The position numbers were made by a program, and so were the translations under genes. DNA of 64,000 bases from Geothrix fuzhouensis (GTDB lineage: Bacteria; Acidobacteriota; Holophagae; Holophagales; Holophagaceae), in NCBI RefSeq assembly GCF_024609325.1, contig NZ_JANHMQ010000001.1:1-64000 (forward strand), written 5' to 3'. Positions within the stretch are counted from its first letter, which is position 1, and the number at the start of each line of letters is the position of its first letter. This document shows, piece after piece, positions 58,401 through 64,000 of this stretch. The notes beneath the pieces were generated by a model. It made no database searches. It was not told the DNA's origin and saw nothing but the letters and a program-made list of their open reading frames with translations.

Positions 58401-58501
58401 CAGTCCTGGCATTTTTTGGGGGCGCTGCCGGCCCGACCTGGCGCGAGGCCGGCCAGCAAGGTGAACAGGAGGCAGGTGAGGATCCGGCGTGGGGAGGTCA
58501 T
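55457..58501 (-). CDS. 42-heme c-type cytochrome
   Basis: A 1014-residue exported protein with 42 CXXCH sites by direct count, about one heme per 24 residues, from CQDCH near residue 31 to CDACHK at the very C-terminus. The sites follow the doubled-CXXCH pattern: a CxxCH with PH or PHA after it, a GLL- or KLL-type linker, then another CxxCH about 20 residues on. Most sites are followed by a second His (as in CLACHRPH), probably the distal ligand, so low-potential bis-His hemes are expected. The signal peptide is ILTCLLFTLLAGLAPGRA. Such an array could be a molecular wire across the periplasm or beyond the outer membrane. It is the largest protein of the cluster apart from the 13-heme one. Confidence 0.96.
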   Translation of the reverse strand: MTSPRRILTCLLFTLLAGLAPGRAGSAPKKCQDCHPKVRQAASPTTAHKPLLDGKCQWCHKPHGTANVNLLHEGGGRVLCAICHKGFKQTAEERPAHRFESKGECGACHGSHDTGRKRLLRKDAQELCLSCHADIKARTTSAHPHPATDDCLACHQPHPSATRNLLKAGVPGQCDTCHDVAGLSKTHGGFPLKAEACATCHNPHGGAAKGLLRDRQHAPFAPGSCADCHAPAAGGAVKLAKPVPELCLDCHGPLPGPGVQHQPVKEGKCLACHRPHAGDSKGLLTAPPKELCAGCHADLAKGKSMHPPFRDGACMDCHRPHDSEEKALLTAPAKRLCLTCHEDLVKGKSQHAPAAQGDCLVCHGAHATATAPVLKQPAETLCTTCHAGVAKGEIPHAPAKKGQCLACHTPHASASAKLIKGGQLAACGACHAKIVNRKVLHEPVKLGECSACHTPHGGSLPKLLKDDTDKLCTGCHDSLLKGDTKHKPATGKGGCLACHDPHGGDQATLLKREQPDSCYVCHTRKDRFQVVHSPVNDGQCSSCHSPHSGSGPAMLAGPTIQETCANCHDLADEALQRKHLTGSLQKVDCLGCHEPHTSQKKGLILKGAHPPFTESCANCHTVPVPGAKLPPGAPRLEQPVPQLCKNCHVDLEPKPGATQHQPFQAGECTACHRPHASRNEALLDKPQSQICLTCHGEPEQPKDGWGHKPYLDSNCRECHAPHYTQEKRLLRQKPLDLCLTCHTTIATAVKSKHAHPPAASGECLSCHAAHTGKLPKGLLQPVEELCVTCHDAGDLKKAHKGYPVTAKDCATCHDPHGSNQAGMLRTTAHPPVAEGDCSTCHADAASSKPFATNEAMPGLCFNCHDGVAAAAKKAFPHPPVANGECTACHTPHASSRPSLLAGNPKDLCLQCHDGLRDEANKAVSKHKPVMDGLCATCHTAHGGDAKGFPRGEVQTLCLSCHKDKKAGHPVANHPTSGRTVKATGKPLTCLSCHQPHFSTNPKLLAITGCDACHK

Positions 58502-58905
58502 GGCGTCGGTGGTCTCAGAAAGGAGCCCTTGGGGGGATGGGCATAACTCATCTTAGTGTCGTCTTTACTTTGTCCAAGATCTCTTAGGGGCCTCTCAAGC
58601 AGACACCGCCCGTGAATAGGTCTCCGGATTTGGTTATTTCCGACCTGGTGAGCAAACCAAGGCCCAAAGCCTCCTTGGCACTGTCACGAGAGAGTCACGG
58701 GATTGTCCGAGTCTCCGCCGGTGCCATCAGGTTTAAGAAGACAAGATTTCCGGGCCTGTTTCGGAAAGGGAACGGCTCCAGGGGGCCTTCCCGCGCCACC
58801 AGGCTCCTCACGTTTCACGGCAGGTGATGCCGGTCACGATTCGTCCATCCCCTGTGCTGGGGTCGGGAGGCAGGACCCGCGGAAACGGCGGGCGGGACCC
58901 GGGCA
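58502..58905. other. 404-base intergenic region upstream of the 42-heme gene
   Basis: No gene fits here. On the minus strand TGGACA (58571-58576) and TAAGAT (58550-58555), 15 bases apart, form a possible promoter for the 42-heme gene. Further right (about 58640-58720) the sequence has small inverted words (TTTGGTT with AAACCAA; CCAAGG with CCTTGG) that could fold, but no known riboswitch consensus is met. Confidence 0.4.
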
Positions 58906-59604
58906 TCACTTCTTGTGGCAGCTCCGGCAGAGGAAGGAACCTTCCATGGTCGCCCGCAGGAACGGTGCCGTGGTTCCGGGCGTGCCGTAGTTGTGGGCAT
59001 CGTGGCAAGAGGAACACTGCACCTTCGCGCCCGTCACGTTCTCCGGATAGAGGCGCACGGCGACGAGGGAGGCTGCGGGTTGGAGACCGGTGTCCAGGTT
59101 GTCCTGGTAGGTGATGGAGATGGGGTGATCGTTGCTCAGGTCGGTCCCGACCAGGGCGCTGCCGCTGCTGATGCGGCCGGTGCCAGGACTGACGCCGCCC
59201 TTCGCGCTGATGTAGGTGTCGTTGCCACCGCCGAGCGGAGCGACCAGCAGGGAGCCCACCGCCACCGAGCCGTCGTGGCAGGAGAGGCAGGCCAGGCTCG
59301 GCCCCGTGGGCTGCGAATCCACGGTGCCCTTTAGGTCGGCGCCAGTGTGGTTCGTGTTGTTGTACATCGCGAACGCCGCGACGGTGGTGGTGTGATTCCA
59401 GTCCGGGATGAGCTTTGAGCTGCTTCCGCCACCGGAGTTGTGGACTGTGTGGCAGAACACGCAAGACCTGGTCGCCAGGGTCACGGAGTTCAATCCCGTG
59501 ATGCTCAGGTCGTGGGCCGTTCCGTCCACTCCCGTGGCGGGGGGAAGGGCCAGAAGAAGGGTCGGTGCGAGGACGATGGCTAAGGCACGCAGGCAGATGC
59601 GCAT
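58906..59604 (-). CDS. tetraheme c-type cytochrome, paralogue of the gene at 49662
   Basis: A 232-residue exported protein with four CXXCH sites: CVFCH, CLSCH, CSSCH and CRSCH. It aligns with the gene at 49662 over its length (TAHDLS, CVFCHTVHN, ACLSCHDGSVAVGSL, TDLSNDHPISITY, CSSCHDAHN, and final CHKK). The signal peptide is CLRALAIVLAPTLLLA. AAGGAG lies six bases before ATG 59604, so this start is preferred to the TTG at 59619. The two paralogues flank the cluster in opposite orientation and could serve different outer-membrane partners. Confidence 0.92.
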   Translation of the reverse strand: MRICLRALAIVLAPTLLLALPPATGVDGTAHDLSITGLNSVTLATRSCVFCHTVHNSGGGSSSKLIPDWNHTTTVAAFAMYNNTNHTGADLKGTVDSQPTGPSLACLSCHDGSVAVGSLLVAPLGGGNDTYISAKGGVSPGTGRISSGSALVGTDLSNDHPISITYQDNLDTGLQPAASLVAVRLYPENVTGAKVQCSSCHDAHNYGTPGTTAPFLRATMEGSFLCRSCHKK

Positions 59605-59644
59605 GGCGGTCTCCTTCAACCCTGCTATCGGCTCCTATGGGAAT

Positions 59645-59672
59645 TTATATAACAGAAGGATACGTTTAAACG
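59645..59672 (-). promoter_or_regulatory. AT-rich promoter with palindromic operator for the tetraheme gene
   Basis: On the minus strand TATATA (59646-59651 on the plus strand) is a good -10 candidate. The perfect palindrome CGTTTAAACG (59663-59672) lies in the spacer/-35 position, where a repressor or activator would bind. The leader to ATG 59604 would be about 35 bases. Confidence 0.45.
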
Positions 59673-59873
59673 AAAAAATACAAAATCATCTGCTATGAAT
59701 GCAGCGAGGCGCACACTGCGGCAGCCCTCGGGAGGGATCCCCAGCGGGTCCTTCGAACCCGCGTTTGAACCGGGTTGGGTTTTCCGTGTCTGTGAGTGGC
59801 TCATCGGCCATCTGCGCCGGCCCCTTTAGTGAGCCGGAGTGCACGAAGGCGGCCTGTGGGTGACACCCCTGAG

Positions 59874-60929
59874 TCACACTGCGTCTGCGATGGCCTTGCC
59901 CATGTCGAATGTGCTGGCCTTGCCGCCCATGTCGGGGGTGCGCAGACCGCTGGCCAGCACCTTCTCGATGGCGGCCACGACGGAAGCACCAGCTTCGGGG
60001 TAGCCGAGGTGGTCCAGCATCATGGCGCCGGCCCAGATCTGGCCGATGGGGTTGGCGATGCCCTTGCCGTAGATGTCTGGCGCCGAGCCGTGGACGGGTT
60101 CGAACATGGAGGGGAACTCGCGCTCGGGGTTCAGGTTCGCGCTGGGGGCGATGGCGATGGTGCCCGTGCAGCCGGGGCCCAGGTCTGAGAGGATGTCGCC
60201 GAAGAGGTTGGAGCCCACCACCACGTCGAACCAGTGGGGGTTGCGCACGAAGTGGGCGCAGAGGATGTCGATGTGGAACTGGTCCACCTTCACCTCGGGG
60301 TACTTCGCGGACATGGCCTTCACCCGCTCGTCCCAGTAGGGCATGGTGATGGCGATGCCGTTGGACTTGGTGGCCGAGGTGAGGTGCTTCTTCGGGCGCG
60401 ACTGGGCGAGATCGAAGGCGTATTTCAGGATGCGGTCCACGCCCTGACGGGTGAAGACGGTCTGCTGCACGGCCATCTCCTGATCGGTGCCTTCGTAGAG
60501 CCGGCCGCCGATGGAGGAATACTCGCCCTCGTTGTTCTCGCGCACCACGATGAAGTCGATGTCGCCCACCTGCCGGCCCGCGAGGGGGCAGGGCACGCCG
60601 GGCATGAGCTTCACGGGACGGACGTTGGCGTACTGCTTAAAGCCCCGGCGAATGGGGATGAGCAGGCCCCAGAGGGAGACATGGTCCGGCACGCCGGGGA
60701 AGCCCACGGCGCCGAGGAAGATGGCGTCGTGGTGGCGGATGCGGTCGAGGCCATCCACGGGCATCATCCGCCCTTGCTCGAGGAAGTACTCGCAACTCCA
60801 GGGGAACTCATCCCACTTGAAGCGCAGATCATGCTTCGCCGCGGCGGCCTCCAGCACACGGATGCCCTCGGGCACCACCTCCTTGCCGATGCCATCGCCG
60901 GGAATGACCGCGATCCTCAAGTCGCGCAT
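59874..60929 (-). CDS. tartrate/D-malate dehydrogenase family (TtuC/DmlA-type)
   Basis: A 351-residue member of the isocitrate/isopropylmalate dehydrogenase family. Features are IAVIPGDGIGKEVVPEG at the N-terminus, RENNEGEYSSIGGR, VVVGSNLFGDILSDLG and EPVHGSAPDIYGKGIANP. The motif RENNEGEYS and the FPWSCEYFLEQGRMMP segment favour the tartrate dehydrogenase/decarboxylase and D-malate dehydrogenase branch over LeuB. It would oxidatively decarboxylate D-malate or tartrate to pyruvate or related acids with NAD. Divergent to a C4-dicarboxylate-type transporter. AGGAGGG precedes ATG 60929. Confidence 0.88.
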   Translation of the reverse strand: MRDLRIAVIPGDGIGKEVVPEGIRVLEAAAAKHDLRFKWDEFPWSCEYFLEQGRMMPVDGLDRIRHHDAIFLGAVGFPGVPDHVSLWGLLIPIRRGFKQYANVRPVKLMPGVPCPLAGRQVGDIDFIVVRENNEGEYSSIGGRLYEGTDQEMAVQQTVFTRQGVDRILKYAFDLAQSRPKKHLTSATKSNGIAITMPYWDERVKAMSAKYPEVKVDQFHIDILCAHFVRNPHWFDVVVGSNLFGDILSDLGPGCTGTIAIAPSANLNPEREFPSMFEPVHGSAPDIYGKGIANPIGQIWAGAMMLDHLGYPEAGASVVAAIEKVLASGLRTPDMGGKASTFDMGKAIADAV

Positions 60930-61076
60930 GGAACCCTCCTGTGAAGAAACATGCAAATGTATCTATTTGGCGAAGGAATGGGCTCAAATCGCAGTGCAGA
61001 TACCTCTTCACACTATGCGACTCAGGGGTAGACTACGCACCGAAATCCCACCCCATCCTAACCATGGAGGCTCCTC

Positions 61077-62831
61077 ATGAGCCACGAACCCGTTTCCGGA
61101 ACGGCCGCTGCCGGAGGTCTGTCCGGCTGGCAGGGTGCCAGGCCCATTCCCGCTTTGGCCACCCTGGTCCTCGGTCTGATCCTGTACTTCGGACTGCCCC
61201 AAATGGTGTCGGTGCCGGATGCCAAATTCTTCACTGGTCAGCCTGCGGCCCCCAAACCTGCCGCGACGGCGGCCGCGAAACCTGCGGCCAAGCCAGCCCC
61301 CGCGCCAGTGGCGGCACCCGTCGCTGCCCCGGCTCCCACCAAGCCTCTGACCAAGGCCCAGCTGGAGGCCAAGGCGAAGGCGGAGGCGGAAGCCAAGGCC
61401 AAGGTCGAGGCGGAGACCAAGGCCAAGGCAGAGGCCGAGGCGAAAGTGAAGGCCGAGGCCGACGCCAAGGCCAAGGCAGACGCCGAGACCAAGCGGAAGG
61501 CCGATTGGGTGCGCGGCCTGCATCTCTTCGCCATCTTCGTGAGCACCATCGTGGGGATCATCGTTAAGGCGCTGCCCATGGGCGCGGTGGCCATGGTCGG
61601 GATCGCGATCACGGCCCTGTCGGGCACTTTGGGCATCGCGGATTCCATGAGTGGCTTCTCGGACGTGGTGATTTGGCTCATCGTGTTGGCCTTCTTCATC
61701 TCCCGGGGCTTCATCAAGACCGGGCTGGGCGCCCGCATCGCCTACACCTTCATGGCGCTGCTCGGGAAGCGCACGCTGGGCCTCAGCTACGGCCTGGCGG
61801 CCACGGACCTGGTGCTCTCACCGGCCATTCCCAGCAACACGGCCCGCGGCGGCGGCATCGTCATGCCCATCATGGCCTCGCTGGCCCGCGCCTACGGCAG
61901 CAACCCCGGTGATGCCAGCGCCCGCAAAATGGGATCCTTCCTCACCCTCACGGCCTACCAGGTGAACTGCATCACCAGCGCCATGTTCCTTACAGCCATG
62001 GCCGCCAACCCCCTGGCCCAGAAGCTGGCGGGGGATCTCAAGGTGAACATCACCTGGGTCGGCTGGGCACTCGCGGCAGCAGTACCGGGCCTCGTGGCGC
62101 TGCTGGTGATCCCCTACCTGATCTACCGGCTCCACCGGCCCGAGATCACGGAAACGCCCGGAGCGGTGGAAATGGCCAAGGGCCATCTGCGCGACCTCGG
62201 CCCCATCAAGCGCCAGGAATGGGCGATGCTGGGCGTCTTCGTGATGCTGCTGGTGCTATGGATCTTCGCCAAGCAATTGGGCGACCTCAACCCCACCACC
62301 TCTGCCCTGGCGGGTCTGGCGGTGCTCCTGCTGACCGGCGTTCTCAACTGGGATGACATCAAGGCCGAGACCGGCGCCTGGGACACCCTCGTGTGGTTCG
62401 CGGCCCTGGTGATGATGGCCAGCTTCCTCAACAAGCTGGGCATGGTGCCCTGGTTCAGCAAGTCCATGGGCGGCATGGTGGCGGGCAAGGGCTGGATCGC
62501 GGCCTTCCTGGTGCTGGCACTGGTCTACTTCTACAGCCACTACTTCTTCGCCAGCAACACGGCCCACGTGGCCTCGATGTACGCGGCCTTCCTCGGCGTG
62601 TCCATCGTGGCCGGCGCACCGCCCGTGCTGGCGGCGCTGGTGCTCGCCTTTTTCAGCAACCTCTTCGCGGGCATGACCCACTACGGGACGGGGCCGGCGC
62701 CGGTGCTCTTCGGGACGGGCTATGTGGAACTCGGCGCCTGGTGGCGGATTGGGCTCATCGTGAGCGTCGTGAACATCGTCATCTGGGTGGGCCTTGGCGG
62801 CCTGTGGTGGAAGGTGCTGGGCCTCTGGTAG
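61077..62831 (+). CDS. DASS-family anion:sodium symporter/antiporter with a TolA-like insertion
   Basis: A 584-residue membrane protein. The transporter core (from about residue 146) matches CitT/TtdT-type carriers: [13 protein letters not shown] for the first substrate loop, [23 protein letters not shown], and [18 protein letters not shown] for the second. Between helix 1 (residues about 25-42) and helix 2 lies an insertion of about 90 residues: Pro/Ala-rich ([10 protein letters not shown]) then a long KAEAEAKAK repeat, predicted as one charged helix. Such an insertion is not usual in the family. It probably imports tartrate, malate or succinate, matching the divergent dehydrogenase. GGAGG is six bases before ATG. 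Confidence 0.9.
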   Translation: MSHEPVSGTAAAGGLSGWQGARPIPALATLVLGLILYFGLPQMVSVPDAKFFTGQPAAPKPAATAAAKPAAKPAPAPVAAPVAAPAPTKPLTKAQLEAKAKAEAEAKAKVEAETKAKAEAEAKVKAEADAKAKADAETKRKADWVRGLHLFAIFVSTIVGIIVKALPMGAVAMVGIAITALSGTLGIADSMSGFSDVVIWLIVLAFFISRGFIKTGLGARIAYTFMALLGKRTLGLSYGLAATDLVLSPAIPSNTARGGGIVMPIMASLARAYGSNPGDASARKMGSFLTLTAYQVNCITSAMFLTAMAANPLAQKLAGDLKVNITWVGWALAAAVPGLVALLVIPYLIYRLHRPEITETPGAVEMAKGHLRDLGPIKRQEWAMLGVFVMLLVLWIFAKQLGDLNPTTSALAGLAVLLLTGVLNWDDIKAETGAWDTLVWFAALVMMASFLNKLGMVPWFSKSMGGMVAGKGWIAAFLVLALVYFYSHYFFASNTAHVASMYAAFLGVSIVAGAPPVLAALVLAFFSNLFAGMTHYGTGPAPVLFGTGYVELGAWWRIGLIVSVVNIVIWVGLGGLWWKVLGLW

Positions 62832-62871
62832 CTCCTACTCGCGGAAGACTCTTCTAGGGACTCCTGAAAAG

Positions 62872-62981
62872 AAAAGCGGAACACTGAGAACACAGAAAAG
62901 CACAGAGGACACAGAGAACAGCTATAGGGCTCCTTTCTGTGTCCTCATGTTTTGCTCTGTGTCTTCTGTGTTCCTGCTTTT
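62872..62981. repeat. long imperfect inverted repeat between convergent transporter genes
   Basis: AAAAGCGGAACAC... at 62872 and ...GTGTTCCTGCTTTT ending at 62981 are the outer ends; inside, AGAACACAGAAAAGCACAGAGGACACAGAG on the left is matched by the inverse of TCTGTGTCCTCATG...CTCTGTGTC on the right. Arms are about 45 bases with several mismatches. T-rich ends suggest it also ends transcription from both sides. It is of the same style as the element at 37108, with another core sequence. Confidence 0.8.
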
Positions 62982-62991
62982 TTGCTACCGT

Positions 62992-64000
62992 TCAGGCGAA
63001 GATCCTCGACAACCCATAGGCGACGCAGGTGGAGACGCTGACGCCGATGAGGCCGGGGATCATGAAGCTGTGGTTGAGGAGGTACTTGCCGATCCGCGTG
63101 GTGCCGGTGCGGTCCATGTTGATGGCGGCGAGGTCGCTGGGGTAGAAGGCGAAGAAGAAGTAGGCGTAGCTGGCAGGGATGAGGCCCAGCAGCAAGTTCG
63201 TGGGCAGGCCCAGGGCGTAGCCGAAGGGCAGCATGATGGTGAGGGTGGCGGCCTGGCTCTTCACGAAGGCGGAGACGGCGAACATGGCGAGGGCGAAGGT
63301 CCAGGGGGCCACCTGTACCATGGCCTTGATGTGGGCCACCAGGTAGCCCTCGTTGGCCTTGATAAAGGTCTCGCTCATCCAGGCGATGCCGAAGATGGAG
63401 ACGACGGCGATCATGCCCGCAATGAAGACGCTGGAGCGGGCAATCTCGGGGGCCTTCACTTCGGTGGCGAACAGAATGAAGGCGCCGAAGGCCAGCATGA
63501 TGACCTGCACCACCGTGGTCATGGGGATGGGCTTGCCGTTGGCCATGGGCAGCAGCCCGGGCTTGAGGGCGATGAGCACGATGGTGAGGACACCAGCGAA
63601 GAAGAGGCCCACGGAGAGCTTGGCCTTGAAGGGGATCACCTTGTCCAGGGTGGTGACGTCGCCTTCCAGGCCCTTGGCGAAGTCGGGATCCTTCATGCGC
63701 TCGAGGAACTCGAGGTCCTGGTCCAGCTCCTTGCCGCGGTTGAAGCTCCAGGCTGCAGCGGCCAGCACGCCGATGATGCCGGCCGGCAGGGTGATGCGCA
63801 CGATGTCGAAAAGACCTACCGGGTGGCCGTTCTTGGCGGCCATGGCCAGGAAGGTGGTGACGGCGGCGGCCACGGGACTGGCGGTGATGCCCATCTGGGA
63901 GGCGACGCTGGAGATGGCCATGGGGCGCTCGGGCCGGATGCGGGTCTTGAGGGCCACGTCGGAGATGACCGGCAGCAGCGCGTAGACCGCGTGCCCGGTG
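62992..64000 (-). CDS. anaerobic C4-dicarboxylate transporter, DcuA/DcuB type (partial, N-terminus outside the window)
   Basis: The C-terminal 336 codons of a Dcu carrier are visible; the frame stays open to the right edge, where the residues read AVYALLPVISDV before ALKTRIRPERPMAISSVASQMGITASPVAAAV, the conserved Dcu block. Membrane helices follow (IGVLAAAAWSF, LSVGLFFAGVLTIVLIAL, FGAFILFATEV) and a cytoplasmic loop. The protein exchanges fumarate for succinate (or imports aspartate) during anaerobic fumarate respiration. Next to the DASS carrier and the TtuC-type dehydrogenase it completes a dicarboxylate-use region. Confidence 0.92.
   Translation of the reverse strand, partial: TGHAVYALLPVISDVALKTRIRPERPMAISSVASQMGITASPVAAAVTTFLAMAAKNGHPVGLFDIVRITLPAGIIGVLAAAAWSFNRGKELDQDLEFLERMKDPDFAKGLEGDVTTLDKVIPFKAKLSVGLFFAGVLTIVLIALKPGLLPMANGKPIPMTTVVQVIMLAFGAFILFATEVKAPEIARSSVFIAGMIAVVSIFGIAWMSETFIKANEGYLVAHIKAMVQVAPWTFALAMFAVSAFVKSQAATLTIMLPFGYALGLPTNLLLGLIPASYAYFFFAFYPSDLAAINMDRTGTTRIGKYLLNHSFMIPGLIGVSVSTCVAYGLSRIFA

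Noticed and set aside
58640-58720. Cyclic dinucleotide (GEMM-type) riboswitch before the cytochrome genes
   Set aside because: GCAAACC and CAAAGCC words occur in the right order, but the tetraloop hairpin that must lie between them is missing and the strand is opposite to that of both adjacent genes.
59700-59873. tRNA-like sequence near GGTCCTTCGAACCC
   Set aside because: A T-loop-like word is present, but no acceptor stem, D arm or anticodon stem can be paired around it.

Overview
The window looks like a chromosomal segment from a GC-rich, anaerobic, iron/metal-respiring member of the Acidobacteriota, most plausibly the Holophagaceae (Geothrix-like). This is an inference from gene content: several large multiheme c-type cytochromes, an outer-membrane porin/cytochrome cluster with system II cytochrome c maturation, pyruvate phosphate dikinase and dicarboxylate transporters. 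No taxonomic search could be run.

Layout. 1-160 is the end of an rRNA operon (5S rRNA and terminator). 238-16100 is mostly housekeeping: pyruvate phosphate dikinase, EttA, a Dnmt2-like tRNA-type cytosine methyltransferase, a nucleosidase, ComEC, an NtrC-type regulator, a pseudokinase with a TonB-type C-terminus, RNase HI, lysine 6-aminotransferase and MoaE. 16148-17294 holds a tandem pair of small secreted paralogues. 17474-23341 holds an ImuB/DnaE2 mutagenic repair cassette with a BrnT-type toxin-antitoxin pair inside it, followed by a RhuM-family gene.

23345-27026 is an accessory patch: a lipoprotein with no normal start codon, an AT-rich orphan TIR-domain gene, an array of 133-bp tandem repeats, and a monoheme cytochrome that appears imported. 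27027-39316 returns to chromosomal genes (DUF2911, PilZ, SPOR-NlpC/P60, diiron oxygenase, cold-shock protein, aconitase-family enzyme, PAP2 and DgkA, MazG). It includes an unusual single-chain fusion of an L,D-transpeptidase with a MurC/Mpl-type Mur ligase.

40921-59604 is the most distinctive region. Two divergent transcription units face away from a 287-bp control region. Leftward: NHL protein, 13-heme cytochrome, ResB, a lipoprotein and CcsA. Rightward: NHL protein, tetraheme cytochrome, outer-membrane beta-barrel, 7-8-heme cytochrome and a parvulin-type chaperone. Beyond a decayed DUF4143 gene lie a 42-heme cytochrome (1014 residues) and a second tetraheme paralogue. Together they read as a self-contained extracellular electron-transfer module: maturation (CcsA/ResB), barrel folding (PpiC-like), an outer-membrane conduit (barrel plus cytochrome), and large periplasmic or extracellular heme wires.

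59874-64000 holds C4-dicarboxylate/tartrate metabolism: a TtuC/DmlA-type dehydrogenase, a DASS-family carrier with a TolA-like charged insertion, and the C-terminal part of a Dcu-type transporter that runs off the window edge. Most genes are tightly packed, often with 4-base ATGA overlaps, and intrinsic terminators or long inverted repeats lie between units.
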